This document shows, piece by piece, positions 20,591 through 31,048 of a stretch of 64,000 nt of DNA. A model generated the notes under the pieces. It was not told where the DNA came from and searched no databases. It saw nothing but the letters and a program-made list of their open reading frames with translations. Position 1 is the first letter of the stretch, and each line of letters begins with the position of its first letter. Source of the DNA: an uncultured Pelagibacteraceae bacterium (GTDB lineage: Bacteria; Pseudomonadota; Alphaproteobacteria; Pelagibacterales; Pelagibacteraceae); NCBI GenBank assembly GCA_902547825.1, contig CACCPE010000004.1, positions 1 through 64,000 of the forward strand. The letters are read 5' to 3'. Both the position numbers and the translations under genes were made by a program.

Positions 20591-21916
20591 ATGGAACTGC
20601 TCAAAAGCTCATCAAAATTTTCAAAAAAACAAATAATTTTGTTGTCCATACCGGTTTTTTTTTCAAACATGGCTATTCCATTAGTAGGAATGGTTGATAC
20701 AGGCTTGATGGGTAATTTAAGCGAGACCAAGTATTTAGCAGCAACTAGTATAGCTACATCAGTTATGACAATGATTGTTTGGAGTTTTGGTTTTTTAAGA
20801 ATGGGGACTGTTGGAATAGTTGCACAGGCTTATGGCAAAAGTGATTATAGAGAGATAGTAAAAACAATTTTAAGAAATATAGTACTTGCTTTAATTGCAG
20901 CATTTATAATAATTATTTTCTTTCCAACCTTAAAAATTGCAATAAGTTATTTTTTTTCTCCCTCTGATGAAACAGAGGTATTAATAAAAACTTATTTAAA
21001 TGTTAGAATTTTTTCAATTCCTGCAGAATTAATTATTTACGTTTTAGTGGGTTTTTATTTAGGTATACAAAAAACTAAAATTTCAAGTTTTTTAATAATT
21101 GTTCTATCAAGTTTGAATATTATTTTTAGCTCTCTTTTAGTTTTAACATATGATTTAGAAGTTTTTGGTGTAGCTCTAGGAACATTAATTTCAAGTTATA
21201 TAACCTTAATTATTTTCACGTTATTTACATACAAATATATTATTCAAAAATTTAAAATTATTCCAAAATTTGAAAATTTGGTAGTAAAGTCTAAATTACT
21301 CAAACTTTTAAATATAAATTTAGATATCTTTATAAGAACTTTATTTCTCACATTTGCTTTTCTATGGGTAACTTATCTTGGTTCAAAAATTGGAGAAGAT
21401 TATTTAGCAGTTAACACAATATTAATGCAATTTATAATTTTATCATCATTTTTCTTGGATGCTTATGCGTTTTCAACTGAGGGAATTGTAGGTTTTGCCA
21501 TAGGAAGAAGAAACAAAAAATCTTTTTTAGAAGTTGTAAAAAATTCTATTCAAGTAAGTTTTACTACTGCTATAATTATTTCAGTAATTTATTTAATATT
21601 TTTTAAAGAAATAATTTACATAATTACCGATATTGAGATTTTAAGATTTATTTCTTTTCAACATATTTTATGGGTTATTATAATTCCACCAATTGCTTGT
21701 TTTTGTTATCAATTAGATGGAATATTTATCGGAGCGTCCCAAACAAAAGAAATTAGAAATGCAATGATAATATCCGTTTTGAGCTATATTGGAGTATCGA
21801 TCTTCTTTACAAAATATCTAGACAATCATGGTATTTGGTTATCTCTTTTATTATTTATGATATTTAGGTCTTTGACTTTACAATATTATTTTAAAAATAT
21901 TTTGAAAAAATTCTAA
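20591..21916 (+). CDS. MATE family efflux transporter
   Basis: LSIPVFFSNMAIPLVGMVDTGLMGNL; RMGTVGIVAQAYG. Confidence 0.88.
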   Translation: MELLKSSSKFSKKQIILLSIPVFFSNMAIPLVGMVDTGLMGNLSETKYLAATSIATSVMTMIVWSFGFLRMGTVGIVAQAYGKSDYREIVKTILRNIVLALIAAFIIIIFFPTLKIAISYFFSPSDETEVLIKTYLNVRIFSIPAELIIYVLVGFYLGIQKTKISSFLIIVLSSLNIIFSSLLVLTYDLEVFGVALGTLISSYITLIIFTLFTYKYIIQKFKIIPKFENLVVKSKLLKLLNINLDIFIRTLFLTFAFLWVTYLGSKIGEDYLAVNTILMQFIILSSFFLDAYAFSTEGIVGFAIGRRNKKSFLEVVKNSIQVSFTTAIIISVIYLIFFKEIIYIITDIEILRFISFQHILWVIIIPPIACFCYQLDGIFIGASQTKEIRNAMIISVLSYIGVSIFFTKYLDNHGIWLSLLLFMIFRSLTLQYYFKNILKKF

Positions 21917-22780
21917 ATGCAATTTTTATATAAAATACCGGGTTATATTCTACTCTTATTTGGCGGTTTTTGTTTAAGCTGGGGAGGATTTATTATTAGA
22001 TCTTTTGAAGAGGCAAGTATCTGGCAAATATTATTTTTAAGATCTTTTTTTTTCCTTTTAGCTCTAATAGCTTTTCTTTTTGTAACTTATAAAAAAGATA
22101 CCTTTAATATTATTAAAGAGTCTGGCCTTCCAGGTTTATTAGGAGGTTTTGTTTTATCATTTAGCTTTGTTGCTTTTGTTGTTGCCATGAGCAATACAAC
22201 AGTAGCAAATGTCGTTTTTATTATAAGCACACAAACTATGTTTCTGGCAATATTTGGATATTTTTATCTAAAAGAAAAAGTTTCTTTAACCGGCTTAATA
22301 TCAATCCTTCTTGCTATGAGCGGCATTATTATAATGGTTGGAGACTCTATTTCAGGCGGATCATTATTTGGAAACATAGTGGCGTTAGCAATCCCAATCA
22401 ATTTTGCGATTTTAGTAATGATAATTAGAAAAAATACCAAAGTTGATATGGTTCCGGCAATTTTTTATTCTGGAATATTTAGTTTGATTTACGGTTTTTT
22501 CTTAGCAGAGTCCTTTGAATTTACTAAACATGATCTATGGATGGGTTTTCTTCTTGGAGTTCCGCAATTAGCAGTTAGCTTTATTTGTATAACAATCGGA
22601 TCAAGAACAGTTGAGTCAGCAACAGTTGGAATTTTGATGTTGATGGAAACTTTATGTGCGCCTCTTTGGGTATGGTTATTTTTAAATGAAATTCCTCCAA
22701 TTAGTGTATTTATAGGTGGCGCAGTCATTATTTTAGCAATAATATTGAAGAGTTTTGATAAAAAACATAGCAAGATTTGA
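21917..22780 (+). CDS. EamA/DMT family transporter
   Basis: Ten-TM repeat architecture; FLRSFFFLLALIAF, NTTVANVVFIISTQTMFLAIFGYFYLKEKVS. Confidence 0.85.
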   Translation: MQFLYKIPGYILLLFGGFCLSWGGFIIRSFEEASIWQILFLRSFFFLLALIAFLFVTYKKDTFNIIKESGLPGLLGGFVLSFSFVAFVVAMSNTTVANVVFIISTQTMFLAIFGYFYLKEKVSLTGLISILLAMSGIIIMVGDSISGGSLFGNIVALAIPINFAILVMIIRKNTKVDMVPAIFYSGIFSLIYGFFLAESFEFTKHDLWMGFLLGVPQLAVSFICITIGSRTVESATVGILMLMETLCAPLWVWLFLNEIPPISVFIGGAVIILAIILKSFDKKHSKI

Positions 22781-22810
22781 ACAATTTGCATTTGACTTTT
22801 TACTGTATTT

Positions 22811-22970
22811 AGAGGAGAGTCCTTTGCGTAACGGGAGAGACCATTTAGGCGCCGAAGGAGCAACCACCCCGGAAACTCTCAGGCAAAAGGACCGTTACCG
22901 TAATAACTCTGGAAAGCAGGCGAAAGCCTCACCGAAGGATTAAATCTCTCAGGTACATAGACAGATGGGG
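22811..22970 (+). ncRNA. Tandem glycine riboswitch upstream of gcvT
   Basis: Aptamer 1 ggagagt...gcgccgaaggagcaa...aaactctcaggcaaaaggacc; aptamer 2 aactctgga...accgaaggat...aatctctcaggtacatagacagatgggg. Confidence 0.93.
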
Positions 22971-22986
22971 TTAGATAAGAGTTATT

Positions 22987-24081
22987 ATGGAAGTACAAAA
23001 AACAGCTTTATACAATTATCATAAAAATTTAGGAGCAAAGTTTGTTCCATTTGCTGGCTATGAAATGCCTATTCAATATAAAGATGGTATTGTTAAAGAG
23101 CATATTTCTACAAGAACACACGCTGGATTTTTTGATGTCTCACATATGGGGCAATTTTTTTTAGAAGGGGATGAAACATTAATAGAGTCATTAGAAAAGA
23201 TTATACCAGCAGATTTAAAAAATTTGAAAATTAATCATTCAAAATATTCTTTTTTACTTAATAATGAAGGTGGAATAATTGATGATTTAATTATTACGAG
23301 AACAGAAAAAGGTTTTTGTATAATCTTAAATGCAGCTTGTAAGGAAAATGATATAAAACAAATTTCTCAATTTTTAAAAAAACATCATAAACATCTTTTA
23401 AACAACGATTTATCTTTAATAGCGTTACAAGGACCTAAATCTGTAGAGATTTTAGAAAAATTAATTCCAGGTGTTGCTAATTTAAAATTTATGACAGGAA
23501 ACAATTTTGAGTATAAAGGTGAAAATTTATATGTAACAAGATCTGGATATACAGGTGAAGATGGTTTTGAGATCTCAATTTCAAACACAAAAGTTGAAAA
23601 GCTTATCGATTACTTAATTTCAAATGAAGTTAAACCTATAGGTTTGGGAGCTAGAGATACATTAAGATTAGAGGCAGGTCTTTGTTTATATGGTCATGAT
23701 TTAAATGAAAAAATAAATCCAGTAGAGGCTAATTTAAAATGGGCTATTGCAAAAAAAAGAAAAGAAGTTGGTGGCTTTAATGGATGGGAAAAAATAAAAA
23801 ATTTATTAGCAAACGGAAGTGAAAAAATTAGAGTAGGTATAAAACCAGATGGAAAAGTTATAGCTAGAGAAAATACGAAAATCTTTTCATCTGATAATAA
23901 TGAAATAGGATTCGTTACAAGTGGTACTTTTGGTCCGAGTGTGAACGCTCCAGTTGCAATGGGGTATGTAAAATCTGAATTTTCTAAAATAGGCACATTT
24001 ATTCAGCTTGAAGTAAGAGGAAAAAAATATGGGGGTAAGATTTCTGAACTTCCATTTTATAAAAAAAGTTATGTTAAATAA
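22987..24081 (+). CDS. gcvT: Glycine cleavage T protein (aminomethyltransferase)
   Basis: FVPFAGYEMPIQY, FDVSHMGQ, RSGYTGEDGFEIS, LGARDTLRLEAGLCLYGHDL. Confidence 0.95.
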   Translation: MEVQKTALYNYHKNLGAKFVPFAGYEMPIQYKDGIVKEHISTRTHAGFFDVSHMGQFFLEGDETLIESLEKIIPADLKNLKINHSKYSFLLNNEGGIIDDLIITRTEKGFCIILNAACKENDIKQISQFLKKHHKHLLNNDLSLIALQGPKSVEILEKLIPGVANLKFMTGNNFEYKGENLYVTRSGYTGEDGFEISISNTKVEKLIDYLISNEVKPIGLGARDTLRLEAGLCLYGHDLNEKINPVEANLKWAIAKKRKEVGGFNGWEKIKNLLANGSEKIRVGIKPDGKVIARENTKIFSSDNNEIGFVTSGTFGPSVNAPVAMGYVKSEFSKIGTFIQLEVRGKKYGGKISELPFYKKSYVK

Positions 24082-24093
24082 GGGGAAACAAAT

Positions 24094-24474
24094 ATGAGTG
24101 AAAAAAAATTTTCTAAAAAACATGAATGGGTTTCACTAGATGGAGAAGTTGCTACAGTAGGAATAACTAAGCATGCAACAGAAATGCTCGGTGACATTGT
24201 TTTTGTAGAGGTTCCTGATGCAGGTAAAGCTGTAGAAAAAGAAGGTCAAGCAGCTGTTGTAGAGTCTACTAAAGCTGCGAGTGATGTTTATTCTCCTATT
24301 TCTGGAGAAATTACTGAGGGAAATAAAGCCATTGCAGACGATCCCGGAAGTGTAAATACTGACCCTGAAGGTGCTAGCTGGTTTTTTAAGCTAAAGATAA
24401 AAGATAAAGGTGAGTATGACTCCCTTATGTCAAAAGACGAATATGATAAATTTTGTAAGGAGAACCCAAGTTAA
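24094..24474 (+). CDS. gcvH: Glycine cleavage H protein
   Basis: [37 protein letters not shown]. Confidence 0.96.
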   Translation: MSEKKFSKKHEWVSLDGEVATVGITKHATEMLGDIVFVEVPDAGKAVEKEGQAAVVESTKAASDVYSPISGEITEGNKAIADDPGSVNTDPEGASWFFKLKIKDKGEYDSLMSKDEYDKFCKENPS

Positions 24475-27342
24475 ATGATTGACGATAATTCAAAAGAATT
24501 TATTAAAAGACATATTGGTCCTTCTGAAGAAGATCAGTCCAAAATGTTGCAATACGTTGGATACAAATCATTAGAGGATCTAATGAGCAATACTGTGCCA
24601 GAAAAAATCTTATTAAAAGATGATCTTAAGATCGATCAGCCAATGTCAGAAAACGATGCCTTAAAAAAATTAAAATCTATATCTAAAAAAAATAAAATCT
24701 TTAAAAATTTTATTGGAATGGGATACTATAATTCTATTACACCTAATGTCATTCTTAGAAATATTTTAGAAAATCCAGGATGGTATACGTCTTATACACC
24801 TTATCAGCCTGAAGTGGCGCAAGGTCGTCTTGAAATGCTCTTAAATTTTCAACAATCAATAATTGACTTGACGGGCATGGATATAGCTAATGCTTCTTTG
24901 TTAGATGAAGCAACAGCAACAGCAGAGGCAGTAGGATTAAGCCAGAGATTAGATAAGACTAATTCAAAAAAAATATTTATTTCAAGCAATTGTAATCCTC
25001 AGACAATTGATCTCATAAAGACTAGAACAAATCCTTTTGGTTTAGAATTGATCATTGGTGACGAAAAACAAGAACTTTCAAAAATTAATGAAGATATAAT
25101 TTGCGGCGTTTTATCTTATCCGGGAACTTTAGGTGAGATAAGCGATCCTAGTGAAAGCATAAGTCAAATTCATAAAAAAAACGGTAAAGCTATTTTGGTT
25201 TGTGACTTATTGGCTTTAGCTAGATTAAAAACTCCAGCTGAACTTGGAGCCGACATTGCTGTCGGTAGTGCTCAAAGATTTGGTATCCCAATGGGTTACG
25301 GTGGGCCTCATGCAGCATTTTTTGCTACAAAAGAAGAATTTAAAAGATCAATGCCAGGAAGAATAATAGGTGTTTCTAAAGATAGACACGGAAAAAAAGC
25401 TTACAGGCTTTCTTTACAAACTAGGGAGCAACACATTAGAAGAGATAAAGCAACAAGCAATATTTGCACTGCTCAAGCTTTATTGGCTATCATTTCTGCT
25501 GCTTTTGCAATTTATCATGGACCTGAAGGAATACTTAAAATAGCGAATAGAACTTCTAAATTGGCAAAAATCTTTGCTGATAATATTAAAGCAAGTGGTT
25601 ATAAAATTTTATCAGATCATTTCTTCGATACAGTTACGATTAAAACCAATGAAAAAACAAATCCAATTTTTGAGGCTGCACTAAAAGAGAATATAAACCT
25701 CAGAAAAGTTGATGAAGATCATTTATCTGTTGCATTTGATGAAGCAAAAAAACTTGATGATGTTAACTTATTGTTAAAAACATTTGGGATATCAAAAGTA
25801 ATTAAACAAGACGTTAAGGTTGAATTAGATAATCTTCCAAAAAATCTTTTAAGAACTTCAAAATACTTAACTCATCCAGTTTTTAACAAATACCATTCTG
25901 AAACTGAGATGCTAAGATATCTAAAGAAACTAGAAGATTGTGATATTGCACTTAACAGATCAATGATTGCTTTAGGATCTTGTACAATGAAACTAAATGC
26001 GACAGCAGAATTAATTCCTATTACCTGGAAAGAGTTTTCACTTCCACATCCTTTTGTTCCTACAAATCAAATGGAAGGTTACAAGATTCTTTTTAATGAT
26101 CTAATAAACGATTTGAAAGAAATTACTGGATATGATGCAGTTTCTTTACAGCCTAACTCTGGGGCTCAAGGAGAGTATGCCGGTCTAATGACTATAAGAA
26201 AATTCCATAAAAATAACAAACAAGAAAATCGTAACGTTTGTCTAATCCCAGACTCAGCTCATGGAACTAATCCAGCAAGTGCCCAAATGTGTGGGATGAA
26301 AGTGGTTGTAGTCAATTGTGACGACGATGGAAACGTGGACATTGACGACCTTAAAAATAAAGCTGAAAAACACTCAAAAGACTTAGCTGCTTTAATGGTT
26401 ACTTACCCCTCTACTCATGGAGTATTTGAAGAAAAAATCATAGATATTTGCGAAGTAATTCATAAGCACGGCGGACAAGTTTATATGGATGGAGCAAATC
26501 TAAACGCTCTTGTAGGTGTTGCAAAACCAGGGAAATTTGGACCAGATGTTTGTCATATTAATTTACATAAAACATTTTGTATACCGCACGGTGGTGGCGG
26601 ACCAGGAATGGGCCCAATCGCTTGCGCTAAGCATTTAGCTGATTTTTTACCAACACATGAAATTATTAAAGAGGCAGGCCCTAAGAATGGAATGGGAGCT
26701 GTATCAGCTGCACCTTGGGGTAGTTCAAGCATACTTCCAATATCCTGGATGTATATAAAGATGATGGGTGCTGAAGGATTGAAAAAAGCCTCACAAGTTT
26801 CAATTTTAAATGCAAATTACATTTCAAAAAAATTATCCAAAGATTACAAAGTTCTTTATACTGGTAAAAATGGAAATGTCGCACATGAATGCATAATAGA
26901 TATCCGACCAATAAAAGCAAGTTCAGGAATTTCTGAAGAGGATTTAGCAAAAAGACTGATTGATTTTGGCTACCATGCTCCAACAATGTCATGGCCTGTT
27001 GCTGGTACAATTATGATTGAGCCAACTGAAAGTGAAAATTTGGAGGAGATTGATAAATTTTGTAATGCACTTATAAAAATTAAAAAAGAAATTAATTTAG
27101 TGGAGTCATCAAAGTTTGATAAAATAGATAATCCTCTGAAAAACGCACCTCATACTTACGTAGAATTAGCTTCCAGTGAGTGGAAGCATGCTTACTCAAG
27201 AGAGGAAGCTGCTTTTCCCACTGAATATGTAAAAAATAATAAATATTGGGCACCAGTTGCTAGAGTAGATAACGTTTTTGGAGATAGAAATTTAGTATGT
27301 TCATGTCCTTCAATGGATGAATATAAAGATGAAGCTGCTTAA
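24475..27342 (+). CDS. gcvP: Glycine dehydrogenase (aminomethyl-transferring)
   Basis: FIGMGYYNSITPNVILRN; MDGANLNALVG..; CHINLHKTFCIPHGGGGPGMGP. Confidence 0.97.
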   Translation: MIDDNSKEFIKRHIGPSEEDQSKMLQYVGYKSLEDLMSNTVPEKILLKDDLKIDQPMSENDALKKLKSISKKNKIFKNFIGMGYYNSITPNVILRNILENPGWYTSYTPYQPEVAQGRLEMLLNFQQSIIDLTGMDIANASLLDEATATAEAVGLSQRLDKTNSKKIFISSNCNPQTIDLIKTRTNPFGLELIIGDEKQELSKINEDIICGVLSYPGTLGEISDPSESISQIHKKNGKAILVCDLLALARLKTPAELGADIAVGSAQRFGIPMGYGGPHAAFFATKEEFKRSMPGRIIGVSKDRHGKKAYRLSLQTREQHIRRDKATSNICTAQALLAIISAAFAIYHGPEGILKIANRTSKLAKIFADNIKASGYKILSDHFFDTVTIKTNEKTNPIFEAALKENINLRKVDEDHLSVAFDEAKKLDDVNLLLKTFGISKVIKQDVKVELDNLPKNLLRTSKYLTHPVFNKYHSETEMLRYLKKLEDCDIALNRSMIALGSCTMKLNATAELIPITWKEFSLPHPFVPTNQMEGYKILFNDLINDLKEITGYDAVSLQPNSGAQGEYAGLMTIRKFHKNNKQENRNVCLIPDSAHGTNPASAQMCGMKVVVVNCDDDGNVDIDDLKNKAEKHSKDLAALMVTYPSTHGVFEEKIIDICEVIHKHGGQVYMDGANLNALVGVAKPGKFGPDVCHINLHKTFCIPHGGGGPGMGPIACAKHLADFLPTHEIIKEAGPKNGMGAVSAAPWGSSSILPISWMYIKMMGAEGLKKASQVSILNANYISKKLSKDYKVLYTGKNGNVAHECIIDIRPIKASSGISEEDLAKRLIDFGYHAPTMSWPVAGTIMIEPTESENLEEIDKFCNALIKIKKEINLVESSKFDKIDNPLKNAPHTYVELASSEWKHAYSREEAAFPTEYVKNNKYWAPVARVDNVFGDRNLVCSCPSMDEYKDEAA

Positions 27343-27351
27343 TTTCTTTTA

Positions 27352-28578
27352 ATGAAAATTGCTGTTATCGGCTCAGGTATCTCAGGATTATCTTCCGCAT
27401 ATTTTCTCTCAAAAAAATATAAAGTTGATCTATACGAAAAAGAAAATCACTTTGGAGGTCACTCTTTTACTTACGAGATAAAAGAAGATGATAAGATTGT
27501 TCCAGTAGATTTAGGCTTTATTGTTTTTAATGAGGTTACTTATCCAAATTTAGTAAATTTTTTTAATGAATTAAAAGTTCCTTATGAAAAAAGCGACATG
27601 TCATTTTCTGTATCAATTAAGAATAGTAATGTTGAATATAGCGGAAGTGGTTTAGGAGGTATTTTTGCTAATAAATTAAATCTTCTTAATTTAAAATTTA
27701 TAAATATGATTAGAGAGATAATTTCATTTTATAAAACTGCTCCAAAATTACTTGAAAGTGAAATTAAAGAAGAGACTTTAGGAAATTTTCTAAATAAAAA
27801 AAAGTTATCAAAATACTTCATCGAGTATCACTTAATACCCATGGTTGCTGCTATCTGGTCGATGCCATTTAATAAGGCTAAGGAAATGCCATTAAAATTT
27901 TTTCTAAATTTTTTTACTAATCATGGTTTATTTAAATTTAAAAATAGACCGCAATGGTACACAGTTTCAAATAGAAGTAGAGCTTATGTAAAAAAAGTAA
28001 CAGATAAAATTAGTGGAGAAATTTTTAAAAATTATAAAGTGGATAAATTAATTAGAAGCGATGACAATATTAGGGTAATTATCGGCAATGAATATGTTGA
28101 CTATGATCAAGTAGTTCTAGCTTCCCATGCAGACCAAAGTTTAAGAATGATAGAAAAACCAACGGAACAAGAAAAAAATATATTGGAAAAATTTAATTAT
28201 GTGAAGAATGAGGCTTACTTGCATACTGATAAGAGATTCATGCCACATAAAAAAAGGGCCTGGTCTAGTTGGAATTCTGTTTCAGATGGAGAAAAGACAT
28301 GCATTACCTATTGGTTAAATAAATTACAAAATTTAGATACATCTAAGGACTATTTTTTAACTTTAAACCCTATTAGTAAAATTAACGAAAATTCTGTTAT
28401 AAAAAAAGTTGATTTTACCCACCCATATTTGAATTCAAAGAATACTGCACTTCAAAAAGATCTAAGATTAATACAAGGAAAAAAAAGAACTTGGTTTTGT
28501 GGAAGTTATTTTGGTTACGGATTTCATGAAGATGGATTAAAATCATCTATAGATTTGATAAATAACTTTAAAATTTGA
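27352..28578 (+). CDS. FAD/NAD(P)-binding amine-oxidase-like oxidoreductase (COG2907-like)
   Basis: IAVIGSGISGLSSAYFLSKKYKVDLYEKENHFGGHSFTYE; CGSYFGYGFHEDGLKSS. Confidence 0.85.
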   Translation: MKIAVIGSGISGLSSAYFLSKKYKVDLYEKENHFGGHSFTYEIKEDDKIVPVDLGFIVFNEVTYPNLVNFFNELKVPYEKSDMSFSVSIKNSNVEYSGSGLGGIFANKLNLLNLKFINMIREIISFYKTAPKLLESEIKEETLGNFLNKKKLSKYFIEYHLIPMVAAIWSMPFNKAKEMPLKFFLNFFTNHGLFKFKNRPQWYTVSNRSRAYVKKVTDKISGEIFKNYKVDKLIRSDDNIRVIIGNEYVDYDQVVLASHADQSLRMIEKPTEQEKNILEKFNYVKNEAYLHTDKRFMPHKKRAWSSWNSVSDGEKTCITYWLNKLQNLDTSKDYFLTLNPISKINENSVIKKVDFTHPYLNSKNTALQKDLRLIQGKKRTWFCGSYFGYGFHEDGLKSSIDLINNFKI

Positions 28579-29336
28579 TGAATTCCTGTATTTACAACGG
28601 TGAAGTAACGCATACAAGATTTAAACCTGTAAGACATTTTTTAAAATATAAAACTTTTTCATTTTTAATTGATTTAGATGAAATTAATCAATTAGACAGA
28701 TCAATATATATCTTCTCTCATAATAAATTTAACATTTTTAGCTTTTACGATAAAGATCATGGAGAACGTGACGGAAGTGATTTAAAAGAGTGGGTTCTTA
28801 AAAACATTAATAAGTTCAATATAAAAGGTGAAATAAATAAAGTTAAAATACTTTGTTATCCAAGAATTTTTGGTTATGTGTTCAACCCTTTAAGTATTTT
28901 TTACTGCTACGAAGATAATCAATTGAAGGCAATTTTTTATGAAGTAAAAAATACTTTTAATGAGCAGCACACATATATTTTTAAAATTAAAGATAATGAA
29001 GAAATAGCTCAAAAATGCAGAAAAAAGTTTTACGTTTCACCATTTATGGATATGGAAACTTACTATAATTTTAAATTACTTAATCCCAGTGATAAACTCT
29101 CAGTCTTTATAAAACAAACAGACTCGAAAGGAACAGTTTTAACAGCTACCCAAACAGGAGAAAGAAAAGAATTCAGCCCAAAACAACTCATGCTTAACTT
29201 TTTTAAGTATCCCTTAATGACAATTAAAATTATTAGTTCGATACATTTTGAAGCATTACTTTTATGGAAAAAAGGGGCAATATACAGAAAAAGAAATACT
29301 AAATTAAAAAATAATTTAAGTTACGAAGAATATTAA
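28575..29336 (+). CDS. DUF1365 family protein
   Basis: IYNGEVTHTRFKPVRHFLKYKTFSFLIDLDE; YPRIFGYVFNPLSIFYCY; EVKNTFNEQHTY. Confidence 0.88.
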   Translation: MMNSCIYNGEVTHTRFKPVRHFLKYKTFSFLIDLDEINQLDRSIYIFSHNKFNIFSFYDKDHGERDGSDLKEWVLKNINKFNIKGEINKVKILCYPRIFGYVFNPLSIFYCYEDNQLKAIFYEVKNTFNEQHTYIFKIKDNEEIAQKCRKKFYVSPFMDMETYYNFKLLNPSDKLSVFIKQTDSKGTVLTATQTGERKEFSPKQLMLNFFKYPLMTIKIISSIHFEALLLWKKGAIYRKRNTKLKNNLSYEEY

Positions 29337-30526
29337 TGAGTTTAATAAAAATTTCAGAAAGATTTGTCCTAAATAAATTGAAAAAAATCTCACAAGGAAA
29401 TCTTAAGCTCATAAATTATGATGGAAAAGTTTTTCACTTTGGTGACTTAGAGAGTAAATTATCTTCAGATATCAAAATTAATAAACCTAATTTTTACCTA
29501 AATGTTATTATGGGCGGAAGCTCAGCTTTAGGTGAAGCTCACATGAAAAAAGATTTTTATTCGTCAAATTTAACAAATTTAATCGAACTTACAGCGAGAA
29601 ATATTAATACAATCTATTCTTTTTCGGGAAGTTTAAAATTACAAAAAATCAAAAATTTTCTAAAAAAAATATTTGCATCAAATACAAAATCTAAAAGTAA
29701 AAAATATATTTCAAAACACTATGATTTAGGGAACGAATTTTTTTCGTCGTGGCTTGATAAATCTCTTACTTATTCAAGCGCAGTTTATAAAAACGAGAAA
29801 GATGATTTAGAAATCGCTCAGAGAAATAAATTTCAAGAACTTATAAATTTGATGAATGTAAAAGATGGAAACAAGGTTTTAGAAATAGGATGTGGTTGGG
29901 GAGGTTTTGCTGAATATTTAGCTAAAAATTACGATGTTAGCGTAGACTGTATTACGATTTCAAAAAATCAATATGAATTTACTAAAAAGAAGATATATGG
30001 CTCAGGTTTAAACAATAAAGTTAATGTTAAGTTTTTAGATTACAGAGATCTTAAAGAAAAATACGATCACGTAGCTTCAATAGAAATGATCGAGGCTGTC
30101 GGAGAAAAATATATGAACCAATATTTTGGCACAATCAAAAAGGTGCTTAATAGTAATGGCACTGCTGCAATTCAAGGTATTGTGATAAAAGACGACTTAT
30201 TCGAAAGATATAGAGCAAATGAGGATTTTATTCAAAAATATATATTTCCAGGGGGGTTTTTACCCTCAATTCAATTTATGGAAAATCTAATTAAAAAAAA
30301 TGACCTAAAACTAGAAAAAATTAATACATACTCCGACGATTATGCCAGAACTCTAGCAACTTGGAGAAAAAATTTTTTAAGTGCATGGGAAAAAATTAGC
30401 CCACTTGGTTTTGATGAATATTTCAAGCGTATGTGGGAATTCTACTTATCTTATTGTGAAGGTGGTTTTAAGTCTAGAAACATTAACTTGATTCAATTCT
30501 CTATGTCTAATAGATATTCGTCATGA
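29336..30526 (+). CDS. Cyclopropane-fatty-acyl-phospholipid synthase family SAM methyltransferase
   Basis: ISKHYDLGNEFFSSWLDKSLTYSSAVY; VLEIGCGWGGFAEYLA; FYLSYCEGGFKSRNINLIQF. Confidence 0.9.
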   Translation: MSLIKISERFVLNKLKKISQGNLKLINYDGKVFHFGDLESKLSSDIKINKPNFYLNVIMGGSSALGEAHMKKDFYSSNLTNLIELTARNINTIYSFSGSLKLQKIKNFLKKIFASNTKSKSKKYISKHYDLGNEFFSSWLDKSLTYSSAVYKNEKDDLEIAQRNKFQELINLMNVKDGNKVLEIGCGWGGFAEYLAKNYDVSVDCITISKNQYEFTKKKIYGSGLNNKVNVKFLDYRDLKEKYDHVASIEMIEAVGEKYMNQYFGTIKKVLNSNGTAAIQGIVIKDDLFERYRANEDFIQKYIFPGGFLPSIQFMENLIKKNDLKLEKINTYSDDYARTLATWRKNFLSAWEKISPLGFDEYFKRMWEFYLSYCEGGFKSRNINLIQFSMSNRYSS

Positions 30527-31047
30527 AAAAATTTATAGGATTATTATTACTAATTTTAATAACAGGATGTGCAAATAAAATGAAACCGACAGATTTTAAA
30601 GATCAAAAACCAAGACTAGTCATCGAAAATTATTTATCGGGTAATGTCAAAGCTTGGGGAGTATTACAAAATAGATCTGGAAAAGTTACAAGACAATTTA
30701 AAGCTGATTTAAACGGAAAATGGGATGGTTCTCAACTAATTTTAGATGAAGTTTTTGATTGGAATGATGGGGAAAGACAAACTCGTCAATGGACTATAAA
30801 AAAAATTGATGAAAATAATTATGAAGGAACAGCTTCTGATGTAGTAGGTACAGCTAAAGGATATTCATATGGCCCAGCTTTTAAATTTGAGTATGTATTA
30901 CTTGTGCCAGTTAAAGGCAAAAATGTTAAAATTACTTTTGACGATTGGATTTTCATGCAAGATGAAAGTGTGGCAATCAATAGAGCGACAATGACTAAAT
31001 TTGGAATTAAAGTCGCTGAATTAACTGTAATGTTTGTAAAAGATTAA
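30523..31047 (+). CDS. DUF3833-like lipoprotein
   Basis: Lipobox LITGC; YLSGNVKAWGVLQNRSGKVTRQFKADLNGKWDG. Confidence 0.8.
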   Translation: MKKFIGLLLLILITGCANKMKPTDFKDQKPRLVIENYLSGNVKAWGVLQNRSGKVTRQFKADLNGKWDGSQLILDEVFDWNDGERQTRQWTIKKIDENNYEGTASDVVGTAKGYSYGPAFKFEYVLLVPVKGKNVKITFDDWIFMQDESVAINRATMTKFGIKVAELTVMFVKD

Positions 31048-31048
31048 A

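Noticed and set aside
22489-22863. 124-aa minus ORF
   Set aside because: Antisense to the EamA transporter and the riboswitch; no family resemblance.
22755-22943. 62-aa plus-strand ORF (HLGAEGATTPETLRQKDRYRNNS)
   Set aside because: Lies across the glycine riboswitch; sequence is explained by RNA aptamer conservation.
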